Assembly: GCF_003402475.1 (NCBI RefSeq)
Contig: NZ_BFAB01000015.1
Span: forward strand, 1-64,000
Source of the DNA: Mycobacterium sp. MFM001
GTDB taxonomy: Bacteria > Actinomycetota > Actinomycetes > Mycobacteriales > Mycobacteriaceae
DNA length: 64,000 nucleotides
Direction: 5' to 3'
Shown here piece by piece: positions 42,375 to 50,773 of this stretch. The notes under the pieces were generated by a model. The model ran no database searches. It was not told the DNA's origin and worked only from the letters and a program-made list of their open reading frames with translations. The first letter of the stretch is position 1; each line of letters begins with the position of its first letter. The position numbers and the translations under genes were made by a program.

Positions 42375-43988
42375 TCAGGGCTTCTTGATCAGGTTAAAGC
42401 CCTTGTAGCCGGCCCGGGCAACCTCGGCGCAGATGTCGTTGTAGACCGCGAATCCGCCGACGAACAACATGAATACGCGCGGCTTGCCGGGAACGTTGGC
42501 ACCCAGGTACCAGGAGTTCGCCATTGGAAACAGCGTTGCCTGCGCCCGCTGGGCGCATTCCGCAATCCAGTTGTCCACCGCGTCCGCGGCGGCTTCGATC
42601 GCGGTGTAACCATGCTTGTCGAGATAGCCGATGGCCTCAGCAATCCAGTTCACATGCGCCTCAGCGTGCAACACCATGTTGGCCAGCACGCCCGGCGCGC
42701 CCGGGCCCGAGATGATGAACAGGTTGGGGTACCCGTCCACACCCAGGCCCAAATACGTTCGTGGGCCGTCTTTCCAGTCGTCGCGCAGCAGTTCGCCGCC
42801 GCGGCCAACGATGTCGATGTTGGCCAGTGCACCGGTCATTGCGTCGAAACCGGTTGCCAGGACGATGATATCGACGTCGTAATGCGCGTCAGTGGTGTTG
42901 ATGCCGGTCTCGTCGATCGACTCGATGGGTGTCTGACGCACGCTGACCAACTTGACGTGTGATTTGTTGAAGGTCTGAAAATAGTTGGTGTCAGTGCAGA
43001 TACGTTTGGTTCCGATGGGATGGTCGTCCGGGATCAACAGGTCGGCGACCTCCGGGTCGTCGATGATGGCACGGACCTTCTCCTCGTAGAACCGCTTGGC
43101 CTCCTCGTTGGCGACCGGGTCGATCATCTGGTCGGGGAATGTCTTGGAGAACAGCACACCACCGAGCTGCCAACGCTTTTCGAACGCGGCCCGGCGCTCC
43201 TCGCGGGACACCTCCATGGTGTTCTTGGGGTGAGTGATGTGCGGTGAGCCGCCGCCGCTGCGCCACGAAAGCCGGCGTCGCTCCGGGTAATTGGCTTTGA
43301 TCTGGGCCATGTCCTGGGCGGTCAGCGGTTTGTTGCCCGCCGGGACGCTGAAGTTGGGGGTGCGCTGGAACACGTAGAGTTGCCCGGCCTGTTCGGCGAT
43401 GACCGGAATTGACTGGATGCCAGAGGATCCCGTTCCGATCACGGCGACACGTTTCGCGGAGAAGTCGACAGGCTCATGCGGCCAGTGCGCGGTGTGGTAC
43501 ACCTCGCCGGCGAAGCGGTCGAGCCCTGGAAAGCCGGGCGTCAGGGCGGCGGACAGCGAGCCGGTGGCCATCAGGCAGAACCGGGCGGTGACGGCCTCGC
43601 CGGCATCTGTGGTCAGCGCCCACTGCAGGGTGTGCTCGTCGAGCACCGCCGAGGAGACGCGGGTGTTGAAGGTGATGTCCTTGCGTAGGTCGAGCTGGTC
43701 GGCGACCCAGTTGATGTAGCGCAGGATCTCGGCTTGGCTGGCGTACTTCTCGGTCCAGTTCCACTCCTGCTGCAGCTCCTCGGAGAACGAGTAGCAGTAG
43801 TCGACACTTTCGACGTCGCAGCGGCAACCGGGATACCGGTTGAAGTACCAGGTGCCGCCGACGTCGGGGGCGGCTTCGAACACCCGCACCGACAGCCCCT
43901 GGGAGCGCAGTTTGTGCAAGGCGTACAGGCCGGCGAACCCGGCGCCGACAACCACTGCATCAAGGGTCACGACGGGACCGTAGGCCAT
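42375..43988 (-). CDS. Baeyer–Villiger monooxygenase (flavin-containing)
   Basis: 537 residues. FAD motif VVVGAGFAGLYALHKL (about 13–28), the type I Baeyer–Villiger fingerprint FAGEVYHTAHWP (159–170), and the NADPH motif VIGTGSSG (about 183–190). It inserts oxygen next to a ketone, giving an ester or lactone. Length and layout are those of cyclohexanone/steroid monooxygenases such as EthA-like proteins. ATG 43988 is used; a GTG nine bases earlier is possible. First gene of the BVMO–SDR–hydrolase operon and divergent from the HsaA-like gene. Confidence 0.93.
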   Translation of the reverse strand: MAYGPVVTLDAVVVGAGFAGLYALHKLRSQGLSVRVFEAAPDVGGTWYFNRYPGCRCDVESVDYCYSFSEELQQEWNWTEKYASQAEILRYINWVADQLDLRKDITFNTRVSSAVLDEHTLQWALTTDAGEAVTARFCLMATGSLSAALTPGFPGLDRFAGEVYHTAHWPHEPVDFSAKRVAVIGTGSSGIQSIPVIAEQAGQLYVFQRTPNFSVPAGNKPLTAQDMAQIKANYPERRRLSWRSGGGSPHITHPKNTMEVSREERRAAFEKRWQLGGVLFSKTFPDQMIDPVANEEAKRFYEEKVRAIIDDPEVADLLIPDDHPIGTKRICTDTNYFQTFNKSHVKLVSVRQTPIESIDETGINTTDAHYDVDIIVLATGFDAMTGALANIDIVGRGGELLRDDWKDGPRTYLGLGVDGYPNLFIISGPGAPGVLANMVLHAEAHVNWIAEAIGYLDKHGYTAIEAAADAVDNWIAECAQRAQATLFPMANSWYLGANVPGKPRVFMLFVGGFAVYNDICAEVARAGYKGFNLIKKP

Positions 43989-44068
43989 GTCGACCACGCG
44001 CAGGCACCAGCTTTCCCGGTCATCGGACGCTCGCCTTAGAGCCGGTCACCCAAGAACGAGTCGAATCC

Positions 44069-44082
44069 TGGTGTGCTCACCA
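44069..44082. promoter_or_regulatory. TGGTG-TGCT-CACCA inverted repeat in the BVMO/HsaA-like divergent gap
   Basis: Perfect 5-base arms with a 4-base centre, 81 bases from the BVMO start and 168 from the HsaA-like start, in a 261-base gap that otherwise holds nothing I can name. The IclR regulator encoded at the end of the opposite operon is a candidate ligand (weak inference). Confidence 0.3.
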
Positions 44083-44249
44083 CGCGGAGTCTTGCATCGC
44101 CCACACGCCGCCGACCATGCCACGGCGCATCGGGCTTGGGAACTGCGACTGTCCGCGTGAACAACATTTCCGCTCACCGGGATCGCCAACGGTGTCATCA
44201 TCACCGGCAGGAGACCATCTCTTGGCAGCGACGACATAAGGACCACACC

Positions 44250-45434
44250 ATGACCGAGCGGGTAATCGAACGGGTGACCGACATCGCCGACCAGTTACGC
44301 GAGCAGGCCGCGGAAGCCGAGAGGATCGGCCGGCTCACCGACGACACGGTCAAGCTGATGAAAGGGGCCGGCCTGATCCGGCTGCTGCAAACCAAGCAGT
44401 ACCGCGGGTTCGAGGCCCACCCTCGCGAGTTCGCCGAGACGGTGATGGCCACTGCGGCGCTGGACCCCGCGGCCGGATGGATCGTCGGTGTGGTGGGCGT
44501 GCACCCCTACCAGCTGGCCTACGCGGATCCGAAGGTGCCTGCCGAAATTTGGGCCGACGACGTCGACACCTGGATGGCCTCTCCGTACGCGCCGCAGGGC
44601 GTGGCCAAGCCGGTCGACGGTGGCTATATCTTCAACGGCCGTTGGCAGTTCAGCTCGGGCACCGACCATTGCGACTGGATCATCCTGGGCGCGATGCTCG
44701 GCGACGAAAAGGGTGTGCCGCTGATGCCGCCCCAGATGCTGCACATGATCTTGCCCCGCAAGGACTACCAGATCGTCGAGGATTCGTGGAATGTGGTGGG
44801 GCTGCGCGGAACCGGGTCCAAGGACGTCGTCGTCTCCGACGCGTTCGTCCCGGCCTACCGGACCATGGACGCGACCAAGGTGATGGACGGCACCGCGCAG
44901 CGCGAGGCCGGCATGACCGAGCCGCTCTACCTCATGCCGTGGTCGACGATGTTCCCGCTGGGCATCACGGCCGCGGTCGTCGGCATCGCCGAGGGGGCGC
45001 TGGCCGCGCACCTGGAGTACCAGCGCGAGCGTGTCGGCGCCACCGGAACCGCGATCAAAGACGACCCGTACGTCATGTACGCCATCGGCGAGGCCGCGGC
45101 CGACATCAACGCCGCGCGCCAGGAGCTGCTGGCCAACGTGGACCGCATCTACGACATCGTGGCGTCGGGCAAGGAGGTGTCGTTCGCCGACCGCGCTGCG
45201 GGCCGGCGCACCCAGATCCGCGCGGCGTGGCGCGCGGTGTCGGCGGTCGACGAGATCTTCGCCCGCTCGGGCGGCAACGCGGCACGGATGGACAAGCCGC
45301 TGCAGCGATACTGGCGCGACGTCCACGTCGGCCACCTGCACGCTATCCACGTCCCCGGTACCGTCTTCCACGCGTCGGCGCTCAGCTCGCTGGGCATCGA
45401 TCCACCAGAGGGCCCGCTTCGTGCCCTGATCTAG
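44250..45434 (+). CDS. HsaA-like flavin-dependent hydroxylase (acyl-CoA dehydrogenase fold)
   Basis: 394 residues, the same length as I recall for HsaA (Rv3570c), the reduced-flavin monooxygenase that hydroxylates the aromatised A ring in cholesterol degradation. Shared blocks include GWIVGVVGVHPYQLAY, WQFSSGTDHCDWIILG, VVGLRGTGSKDVVV and LQRYWRDVHVGHLHA. These mark class D monooxygenases rather than true acyl-CoA dehydrogenases. It is clearly diverged from HsaA, so a paralogue. AAGGA precedes ATG 44250. The flavin reductase partner (HsaB) is not in the window. Confidence 0.9.
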   Translation: MTERVIERVTDIADQLREQAAEAERIGRLTDDTVKLMKGAGLIRLLQTKQYRGFEAHPREFAETVMATAALDPAAGWIVGVVGVHPYQLAYADPKVPAEIWADDVDTWMASPYAPQGVAKPVDGGYIFNGRWQFSSGTDHCDWIILGAMLGDEKGVPLMPPQMLHMILPRKDYQIVEDSWNVVGLRGTGSKDVVVSDAFVPAYRTMDATKVMDGTAQREAGMTEPLYLMPWSTMFPLGITAAVVGIAEGALAAHLEYQRERVGATGTAIKDDPYVMYAIGEAAADINAARQELLANVDRIYDIVASGKEVSFADRAAGRRTQIRAAWRAVSAVDEIFARSGGNAARMDKPLQRYWRDVHVGHLHAIHVPGTVFHASALSSLGIDPPEGPLRALI

Positions 45435-45442
45435 GAGTAGTC

Positions 45443-46351
45443 GTGACCGACTTGAAAAGCCTTGGATACGTTACTATCTCGACTAACGACATCGAACGCT
45501 GGCGGCAATTCGCCTTCGGCGTGCTGGGTTTCGCCGAAGGCAAGGGACCTGACCCATCGGCGCTGTACCTGCGGATGGACGAACGCGCGGCGCGACTGAT
45601 CGTGGTGCCCGGCGAGACCGACCGGGTACTCACGATCGGCTGGGAAGTGCGTGACCACCCGGCGCTGCAGCGGGTCAAAGCGGCCCTCGACGGCGCCGGG
45701 GTGCCGTTCAAGCAGCTGTCCACCGACGAGGCCGAGGCGCGCCGGGTGGAAGAGGTGATCACCTTCGAGGATCCCGCGGGCACGACGCTCGAGGTGTTCC
45801 ACGGTGCGGTGCTGGACCACAGCCCGGTCGTCACCCCGTTCGGCGCGAAGTTCGTCACCGGCGATCAGGGCATGGGCCACGTCGTCGTACCGGCCACCGA
45901 CCCCAATGGGCTGTTCGACTTCTACACCGAGGTATTGGGTTTCCGCTCCCGCGGCGCGTTCCGCGTACCGCTGCCCAAGGAATTCGGTCCGGTGCGGGTG
46001 CGCTTCCTGGGCATCAACGCGCGACACCACAGCCTGGCCATCGTCCCCGCCGCGCATCAGCGGGATCCGCGCCTGGTGCACATCATGGTCGAGGTCGACA
46101 CCCTCGACGCGGTCGGTCAGGCACTCGACCGGGTCAACGCCGAAGGGTTCCAATTGTCGTCGACGCTGGGCCGGCACACCAACGACAAGATGGTGTCGTT
46201 CTACGTGCGCGCACCGGGCGACTGGGACATCGAGTTCGGCACCGACGGCATGCGTGTCGACGAAACGTATTACACCGCAGAGGAAATCACTGCCGACAGC
46301 TACTGGGGCCACCAGTGGGTCGGCGAGATGCCTGCCGCAATGCGCCTATGA
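45443..46351 (+). CDS. HsaC-like extradiol ring-cleavage dioxygenase
   Basis: 302 residues, two glyoxalase/VOC-type domain pairs. Fe(II) ligands predicted at H146 (GMGHVVVPATD), H213 (LVHIMVEV) and E264 (WDIEFGTDG), matching the 2-His-1-carboxylate set of type I extradiol dioxygenases such as HsaC (H145, H215, E266). It cleaves a catechol next to the diol. GTG 45443 follows AGGAG by about five bases. It is coupled to the KstD-like gene by an ATGA overlap and follows the hydroxylase that would make its catechol. Confidence 0.92.
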   Translation: MTDLKSLGYVTISTNDIERWRQFAFGVLGFAEGKGPDPSALYLRMDERAARLIVVPGETDRVLTIGWEVRDHPALQRVKAALDGAGVPFKQLSTDEAEARRVEEVITFEDPAGTTLEVFHGAVLDHSPVVTPFGAKFVTGDQGMGHVVVPATDPNGLFDFYTEVLGFRSRGAFRVPLPKEFGPVRVRFLGINARHHSLAIVPAAHQRDPRLVHIMVEVDTLDAVGQALDRVNAEGFQLSSTLGRHTNDKMVSFYVRAPGDWDIEFGTDGMRVDETYYTAEEITADSYWGHQWVGEMPAAMRL

Positions 46352-47814
46352 CACCCGACACCGACGTCCATCCCGTCCCGGCGTCGTCGATCGGGTCGTG
46401 GGATCACGAGGCCGACGTCGTCGTCGCCGGATACGGGGTGGCGGGCGCGGCCGCAGCGCTCGAAGCCGCTCGATCGGGCGCCGACGCCCTGGTACTCGAA
46501 CGCACCGGTTCATGGGGTGGAGCCGCCGCGATGGCGGGCGGGTTCATCTACCTCGGCGGCGGCACGCCGCTGCAAAAGGCCTGTGGCTTCGACGATTCCG
46601 TCGACAACATGGCGGCGTTCTTGAACGTCGCGATGGGGCCGGGTGCCGACGAACACCGCATCGCCGACTACTGCGCCGGCAGCGTCGAGCACTTCAACTG
46701 GCTGGTCGACTGCGGCGTGCCGTTCAAAGCCGAGTTCTTCTCCGAACCCGGCTGGGAGCCGATGGGCGATCAGGGCCTGATGTACAGCGGCGGGGAAAAC
46801 TCGTTTCCGTTCAACACCATCGCAACCCCCGCACCGCGCGGCCACGTGCCGCAGATGTCGAACAAGAAGCAGGGCGAGGCCAGCGCCGGCTACATGCTGA
46901 TGAAGCCGCTTGTGGAGACCGCCACTGCGGCCGGCGCACAGGCGATTTACGACGTGCGAGTGCAGCGGCTGGTCGTCGAGTCCGACGGCCGGGTTGCGGG
47001 ACTGTGCGCCCGCCAGTACGGCCATGACGTGACGATCCGCGCGCGCCGCGGCGTGGTGCTCGCGACGGGCAGCTTCGCCTACAACGACGCGATGGTTGCC
47101 CAGTACGCGCCGCGGATCGCCGGGCGCCCGGCCGCGTCGATCGAGCAGCACGACGGCCAGGCCATCCGGATGGCGCAGGCGCTGGGCGCGGATCTGGCGC
47201 ACATGGACGCCACCGAGGTGGCGATCTTCATCGACCCACAGCAACTGGTGCGCGGGATCCTGGTCAACGGCCGCGGTCAGCGCTATGTCGCCGAGGACAC
47301 CTATCCGGGCCGCATCGGACAGCTCACGCTCTACCAGCAGGACAACACCGCATACCTGGTCATCGACGAGGCCGCGCAGAACGAGGCCATGGCGTCGCTG
47401 TCGCCGAAGTTGATGCTGCGCCCGCCGAGCTGGGTGTGCGAAACCGTTGCCGAGCTCGAGCAGGAGATGGCACTTGCGCCCGGTTCGCTGCAGGCCACCG
47501 TGGCCGCCTACAACGACGGCGCCGCGCGCGGCGAGGATCCGCTGCTGCACAAGAAGGCGGAGTGGTTGCGGCCCATCGGATCTCCGGTCGGGGCAATCGA
47601 TCTGCGCGAGAGCACCGGCGGCTTCACGCTGGGCGGTCTGAAGACCACGCTGGATTCCGAGGTGCTGCATGTCAGCGGCGAACCGATCCCCGGCCTGTAC
47701 GCGGCGGGCCGCTGCACCGCAGGCCTGGCGGCGTGGGGTTACGCCAGTGGCATCTCGCTCGGCGACGGCAGCTTCTACGGGCGCCGTGCCGGCCGAGCCG
47801 CCGCCAAGGGCTGA
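46348..47814 (+). CDS. FAD-binding ketosteroid-dehydrogenase/fumarate-reductase-like flavoprotein
   Basis: 488 residues. N-terminal FAD motif VVVAGYGVAGAAAALEAARSGADALVLER, GGAAAMAGGFIYLGGG, and C-terminal FAD-closing block GLYAAGRCTAGLAAWGYASGISLGDGSFYGRRAG. This is the KstD/FrdA family; it probably introduces a double bond next to a ketone. It is shorter than most KstD proteins, so substrate assignment is open. ATG 46348 overlaps the dioxygenase stop. It completes a KstD–HsaA–HsaC-like set in one operon. Confidence 0.88.
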   Translation: MTPDTDVHPVPASSIGSWDHEADVVVAGYGVAGAAAALEAARSGADALVLERTGSWGGAAAMAGGFIYLGGGTPLQKACGFDDSVDNMAAFLNVAMGPGADEHRIADYCAGSVEHFNWLVDCGVPFKAEFFSEPGWEPMGDQGLMYSGGENSFPFNTIATPAPRGHVPQMSNKKQGEASAGYMLMKPLVETATAAGAQAIYDVRVQRLVVESDGRVAGLCARQYGHDVTIRARRGVVLATGSFAYNDAMVAQYAPRIAGRPAASIEQHDGQAIRMAQALGADLAHMDATEVAIFIDPQQLVRGILVNGRGQRYVAEDTYPGRIGQLTLYQQDNTAYLVIDEAAQNEAMASLSPKLMLRPPSWVCETVAELEQEMALAPGSLQATVAAYNDGAARGEDPLLHKKAEWLRPIGSPVGAIDLRESTGGFTLGGLKTTLDSEVLHVSGEPIPGLYAAGRCTAGLAAWGYASGISLGDGSFYGRRAGRAAAKG

Positions 47815-47876
47815 ACCCGTCATCGAGGTCAGCCGGCATGTGCCGGGTTGATTTCGGCTGTCGGTGTGACAGCGAC

Positions 47877-47888
47877 CACACCGGTGTG
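47877..47888. promoter_or_regulatory. Perfect palindrome CACACCGGTGTG before the IclR gene
   Basis: 12-base perfect palindrome, 53 bases upstream of the IclR start. It is followed by an AT-rich patch (47889–47922, containing ATATTTCTATTAGTCATATG) unusual in this GC-rich window and likely to hold the IclR promoter. Confidence 0.5.
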
Positions 47889-47940
47889 ATACAAACAGAC
47901 ATATTTCTATTAGTCATATGCTGCCGCGCAAGGAGGCGTC

Positions 47941-48768
47941 GTGAGCGTGACCGTGGAATCCGCTACTCCCAGTGCCGTCATCGATCGGGTGTCGTTGGTA
48001 CTGGATGCTTTTGACGGGCCGGGTCGGCTGAATCTGGCTCAGATCGTGCGCCGCACGGGTCTGCCGCGGTCGTCGGCACACCGGATGCTGGAGCGGCTGG
48101 TGCAGCTGCGCTGGCTACGGCGCAACGGTCGCGACTACGAACTCGGCATGCGGCTGGTCGAACTCGGATCGCTGGCCGTTCACCAGGACCGGCTGCACCG
48201 CGCGGCAGTCTCGGTGCTGCATGACTTACACCGTGTCACCGGGCTGGTGGTCCATTTGGCCGTCTTGGACGGCACCGACGTCGTGTACCTGGAGAAGATC
48301 GGCGACCGGATGGCCGCCGCGATCCCGAGCCGCGTCGGCGGGCGTCAGCCAGCGCACTGCACAGCGGTGGGCAAAGCAATCCTGGCGTACAACGACGGCG
48401 TCGAAACCCCCGATCTCGCCAACCGCAAGACCAGGTACTCGATCAGCAGTTCGGCGCAGCTGGCCGCCGAACTGGCCAAGGTTCGCGCGCGCGGCGTGGC
48501 GTTCGACCGGGAGGAGTCGCTGCCCGGATTCGGTTGTGTCGCAGCACCGATCGGCGATCCGGGCGAGGCCGTCGCGGCGGTGTCGATATGCGGGCCGATG
48601 AGCCGGATGATGTTCGATCAGCGGATGGCTGCGCCGGTTCGGATGGCAGCAATGGGCATCTGGCACAACGTGGAAAACGGTTCGCGACGCGTCGCGCCGA
48701 CGCTGCAGCAGGTGCGCCCGTTGCGGGTCGGGCCGGCGCCCCGCGATCGTGTCCTGCAGTACGCATGA
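47941..48768 (+). CDS. IclR-family transcriptional regulator
   Basis: 275 residues. N-terminal winged helix about 10–75 (LNLAQIVRRTGLPRSSAHRMLERLVQLRWLRR) and C-terminal effector domain about 90–250 with the GRQPAHCTAVGKAILAY and GFGCVAAPI blocks. IclR proteins typically control aromatic or steroid-like catabolic operons in response to a pathway acid. AAGGAGG precedes GTG 47941. It lies after the ring-degradation operon and is coupled to the esterase gene by ATGA, so it may govern both sides. Confidence 0.93.
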   Translation: MSVTVESATPSAVIDRVSLVLDAFDGPGRLNLAQIVRRTGLPRSSAHRMLERLVQLRWLRRNGRDYELGMRLVELGSLAVHQDRLHRAAVSVLHDLHRVTGLVVHLAVLDGTDVVYLEKIGDRMAAAIPSRVGGRQPAHCTAVGKAILAYNDGVETPDLANRKTRYSISSSAQLAAELAKVRARGVAFDREESLPGFGCVAAPIGDPGEAVAAVSICGPMSRMMFDQRMAAPVRMAAMGIWHNVENGSRRVAPTLQQVRPLRVGPAPRDRVLQYA

Positions 48769-49724
48769 CGCGCGCCGGCGACGCCAAGACCGTGGACCCG
48801 CAAATCGCGGGCATGCTCGAGGCGCTCGACGCCGGCTTCCCGCGTGTGGAGACGATGACGGGTGCTCAAGCGCGGCAAGCGATTCGGGCTCGGTTTGTCG
48901 CTCCCGCTAACCCGGAGCCGGTCGGGATGGTGTGCGACGAGACCATCCCCGGCGGCGTCGGCGTCCGGATCTATCGACCTGCGGCCGGTTCGCCACTGCC
49001 GGTGCTGGTGTATGCCCACGGGGGCGGGTTCGTGTTCTGCGACCTCGACAGCCACGACGAGCTGTGCCGCAGCATCGCGAATCGCATTCCAGCCGTGGTG
49101 GTTTCGGTGGCTTATCGGCTGGCACCCGAGCACTGCTGGCCGGCGGCCGCCGAGGACGTCTACGCGGCGACGCACTGGGCGGCGAGCAATGCCGAGGATT
49201 TCGGCGGAGATGCAAGCCGGATCGTCGTTGGCGGCGATAGCGCAGGCGGCAACCTGGCCGCCGTGACCGCGGTGATGGCGCGCGATCGTGGTGGGCCGCC
49301 GCTGGCCGGCCAGTTGCTGCTGTATCCGATCATCGCGGCGGACTTCGACACAGAGTCGTATCAGCTGTTCGGCCAGGGCTTTTACAACCCGCGCCCCGCA
49401 CTGCAGTGGTACTGGGATCAGTACGTGCCCGCCCCCACCGACCGCATGCATCCCTATGCCTCGCCACTGCACGCCGATCTAGAGGGGCTGCCGCCGGCCG
49501 TCGTGGTCGTCGCCGGCCATGACCCATTGCGGGATGAGGGCCTTGCGTTCGGCCGCGCACTGATGGCAGCGGGTGTGGAGACGGTGTGCTGCACCTACGA
49601 CGGCGCCATCCACGGCTTCATGACGATGCCGATGCTCGGCCTGGCGCAGCGGGCACGCGTAGAGGTCTGCGGCGAACTGTCGCGTCGCCTGGCACCGGAC
49701 GTTTCGCGCCGAGTCGGTGGTTAG
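48765..49724 (+). CDS. Alpha/beta hydrolase, hormone-sensitive-lipase (LipH/LipR) type
   Basis: 319 residues. HGGG oxyanion motif at 85–88, nucleophile S159 in GDSAGGN, an Asp in GHDPLRDEG and a His in HGF complete the triad. Typical bacterial HSL carboxylesterase cleaving short-chain esters. The ATG overlaps the IclR stop. No signal peptide. Together with the nearby Baeyer–Villiger enzymes it could hydrolyse the esters they form (inference). Confidence 0.92.
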   Translation: MTRAGDAKTVDPQIAGMLEALDAGFPRVETMTGAQARQAIRARFVAPANPEPVGMVCDETIPGGVGVRIYRPAAGSPLPVLVYAHGGGFVFCDLDSHDELCRSIANRIPAVVVSVAYRLAPEHCWPAAAEDVYAATHWAASNAEDFGGDASRIVVGGDSAGGNLAAVTAVMARDRGGPPLAGQLLLYPIIAADFDTESYQLFGQGFYNPRPALQWYWDQYVPAPTDRMHPYASPLHADLEGLPPAVVVVAGHDPLRDEGLAFGRALMAAGVETVCCTYDGAIHGFMTMPMLGLAQRARVEVCGELSRRLAPDVSRRVGG

Positions 49725-49797
49725 GGTGCCCCAGAGGCGTCCCGATGGGCGGGAGCGCCCGTGCCCCATGGCTGTCGACGACCGTAGGTTCGGCCGA

Positions 49798-50145
49798 ATG
49801 GCTGACGGTCGGGTGTACGTCATCGACCGGGTGATCACTCGCCCCGGCTGCGCCAGAAAGTTCGTCGACGCTTACCTTTCCGGCTACGCACCGCGGGCCC
49901 GTCAGCGGGGAATGACGTTGCAACAGGTGTTGGTCAGTCCGCCGATCTGGTTTGCCGACCAGACCAACACGGTCACGATCATCTGGTCACTTCCGGATCC
50001 GCGGGCGTGGTGGGCAATGACGTGGCAGGCGCGGCCGGATCCCACTGTTGGACAGTGGTGGGCCGATACCTCCGAGTGGATCGTCGAGCGTACTCGCAGC
50101 GTCGCTTCGGACGCCCAAGACGTGGACGGACTCTGCGATGTTTAG
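49798..50145 (+). CDS. Small alpha/beta-barrel-like protein, unknown function
   Basis: 115 residues (MADGRVYVIDRVITRPGCARKFVDAYLSGYAPRARQRG…). Alternating strand–helix pattern and the tryptophan-rich end (DPRAWWAMTWQARPDPTVGQWW) suggest a dimeric ferredoxin-like (ABM/Dabb) fold. The start is uncertain: ATG 49768 would add 10 residues and has a distant GGGAG. It overlaps the next gene by eight bases, so the two are made together and may form a heteromer. Confidence 0.65.
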   Translation: MADGRVYVIDRVITRPGCARKFVDAYLSGYAPRARQRGMTLQQVLVSPPIWFADQTNTVTIIWSLPDPRAWWAMTWQARPDPTVGQWWADTSEWIVERTRSVASDAQDVDGLCDV

Positions 50146-50770
50146 CGTCGTCAAACTCATCGACGTCGCAGAGGACGGCCGCGACCGTCTGTTGGCCGCG
50201 CTGCGGGGCGCGGCAACGAAGGTAAGCGCCGAAGCCGCGCTGGTGGAGTCGACGCTGCCCGGCAGCCGTAACGGCGGCGACATCCTGATGCATCTGCGGT
50301 TGGCCGATCGAAGCGAATGGGACCGCATCGCAGGTGAATTCAACGACGTGCTGCAGGACCCGGCAGTCAGCCGGGTCAACGGGGCCGGCTATACGGGTCA
50401 TCCCGCTCGCACCGATTGGTCCCTCGGCCAGGGTGCCGTCTACCGCGCGCTGTTGTTGCACGTGGCGCCCGGCACCGACGACGCCACCATCGCCCGCTTC
50501 GAGGCCGACCTGCGGCTGCTGCCCCGCCACGTGCGCACTATCGCCGCCTGGCAGCTGAGCCGTGTTGAAGATGCCACCGGCGACTCGCCCTGGACACATG
50601 TGTTCGAACAGGAATTCACCGACGTCGAGGGATTGATGGGCCCGTATCTCATGCATCCGATTCATTGGGGCCATGTGGATCGCTGGTTCGACCCGGAATG
50701 CCCCGACGTCATCGTGCGGGATCGTGTCTGCCACAGCTTCTGTCGGGCCGATCGCGCGGTACTCGGCTGA
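50138..50770 (+). CDS. Stress-responsive A/B-barrel (Dabb-like) protein
   Basis: 210 residues. Two ferredoxin-like halves: residues about 1–85 (FSVVKLIDVAEDGRDRLLAALRG) and about 110–205 (YRALLLHVAPGTDDATIARFEADLR … GPYLMHPIHWGHVDRWFDPECPDVIV), the second with the Dabb-type HPxHWxHVDRWF end. ATG 50138 lies within the end of the upstream gene. It is convergent with the SDR gene across three bases. Possible cyclase, isomerase or binding role; not determined. Confidence 0.75.
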   Translation: MFSVVKLIDVAEDGRDRLLAALRGAATKVSAEAALVESTLPGSRNGGDILMHLRLADRSEWDRIAGEFNDVLQDPAVSRVNGAGYTGHPARTDWSLGQGAVYRALLLHVAPGTDDATIARFEADLRLLPRHVRTIAAWQLSRVEDATGDSPWTHVFEQEFTDVEGLMGPYLMHPIHWGHVDRWFDPECPDVIVRDRVCHSFCRADRAVLG

Positions 50771-50773
50771 GTA

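Noticed and set aside
44191..44205. GGTGTCATCATCACC as an operator of the HsaA-like operon
   Set aside because: Only four-base arms with a long asymmetric centre; too weak to separate from chance.
44250..45434. Acyl-CoA dehydrogenase (FadE) call for this gene
   Set aside because: The fold is shared, but the sequence blocks and 394-residue length follow HsaA-type flavin hydroxylases, and the neighbours are HsaC- and KstD-like.
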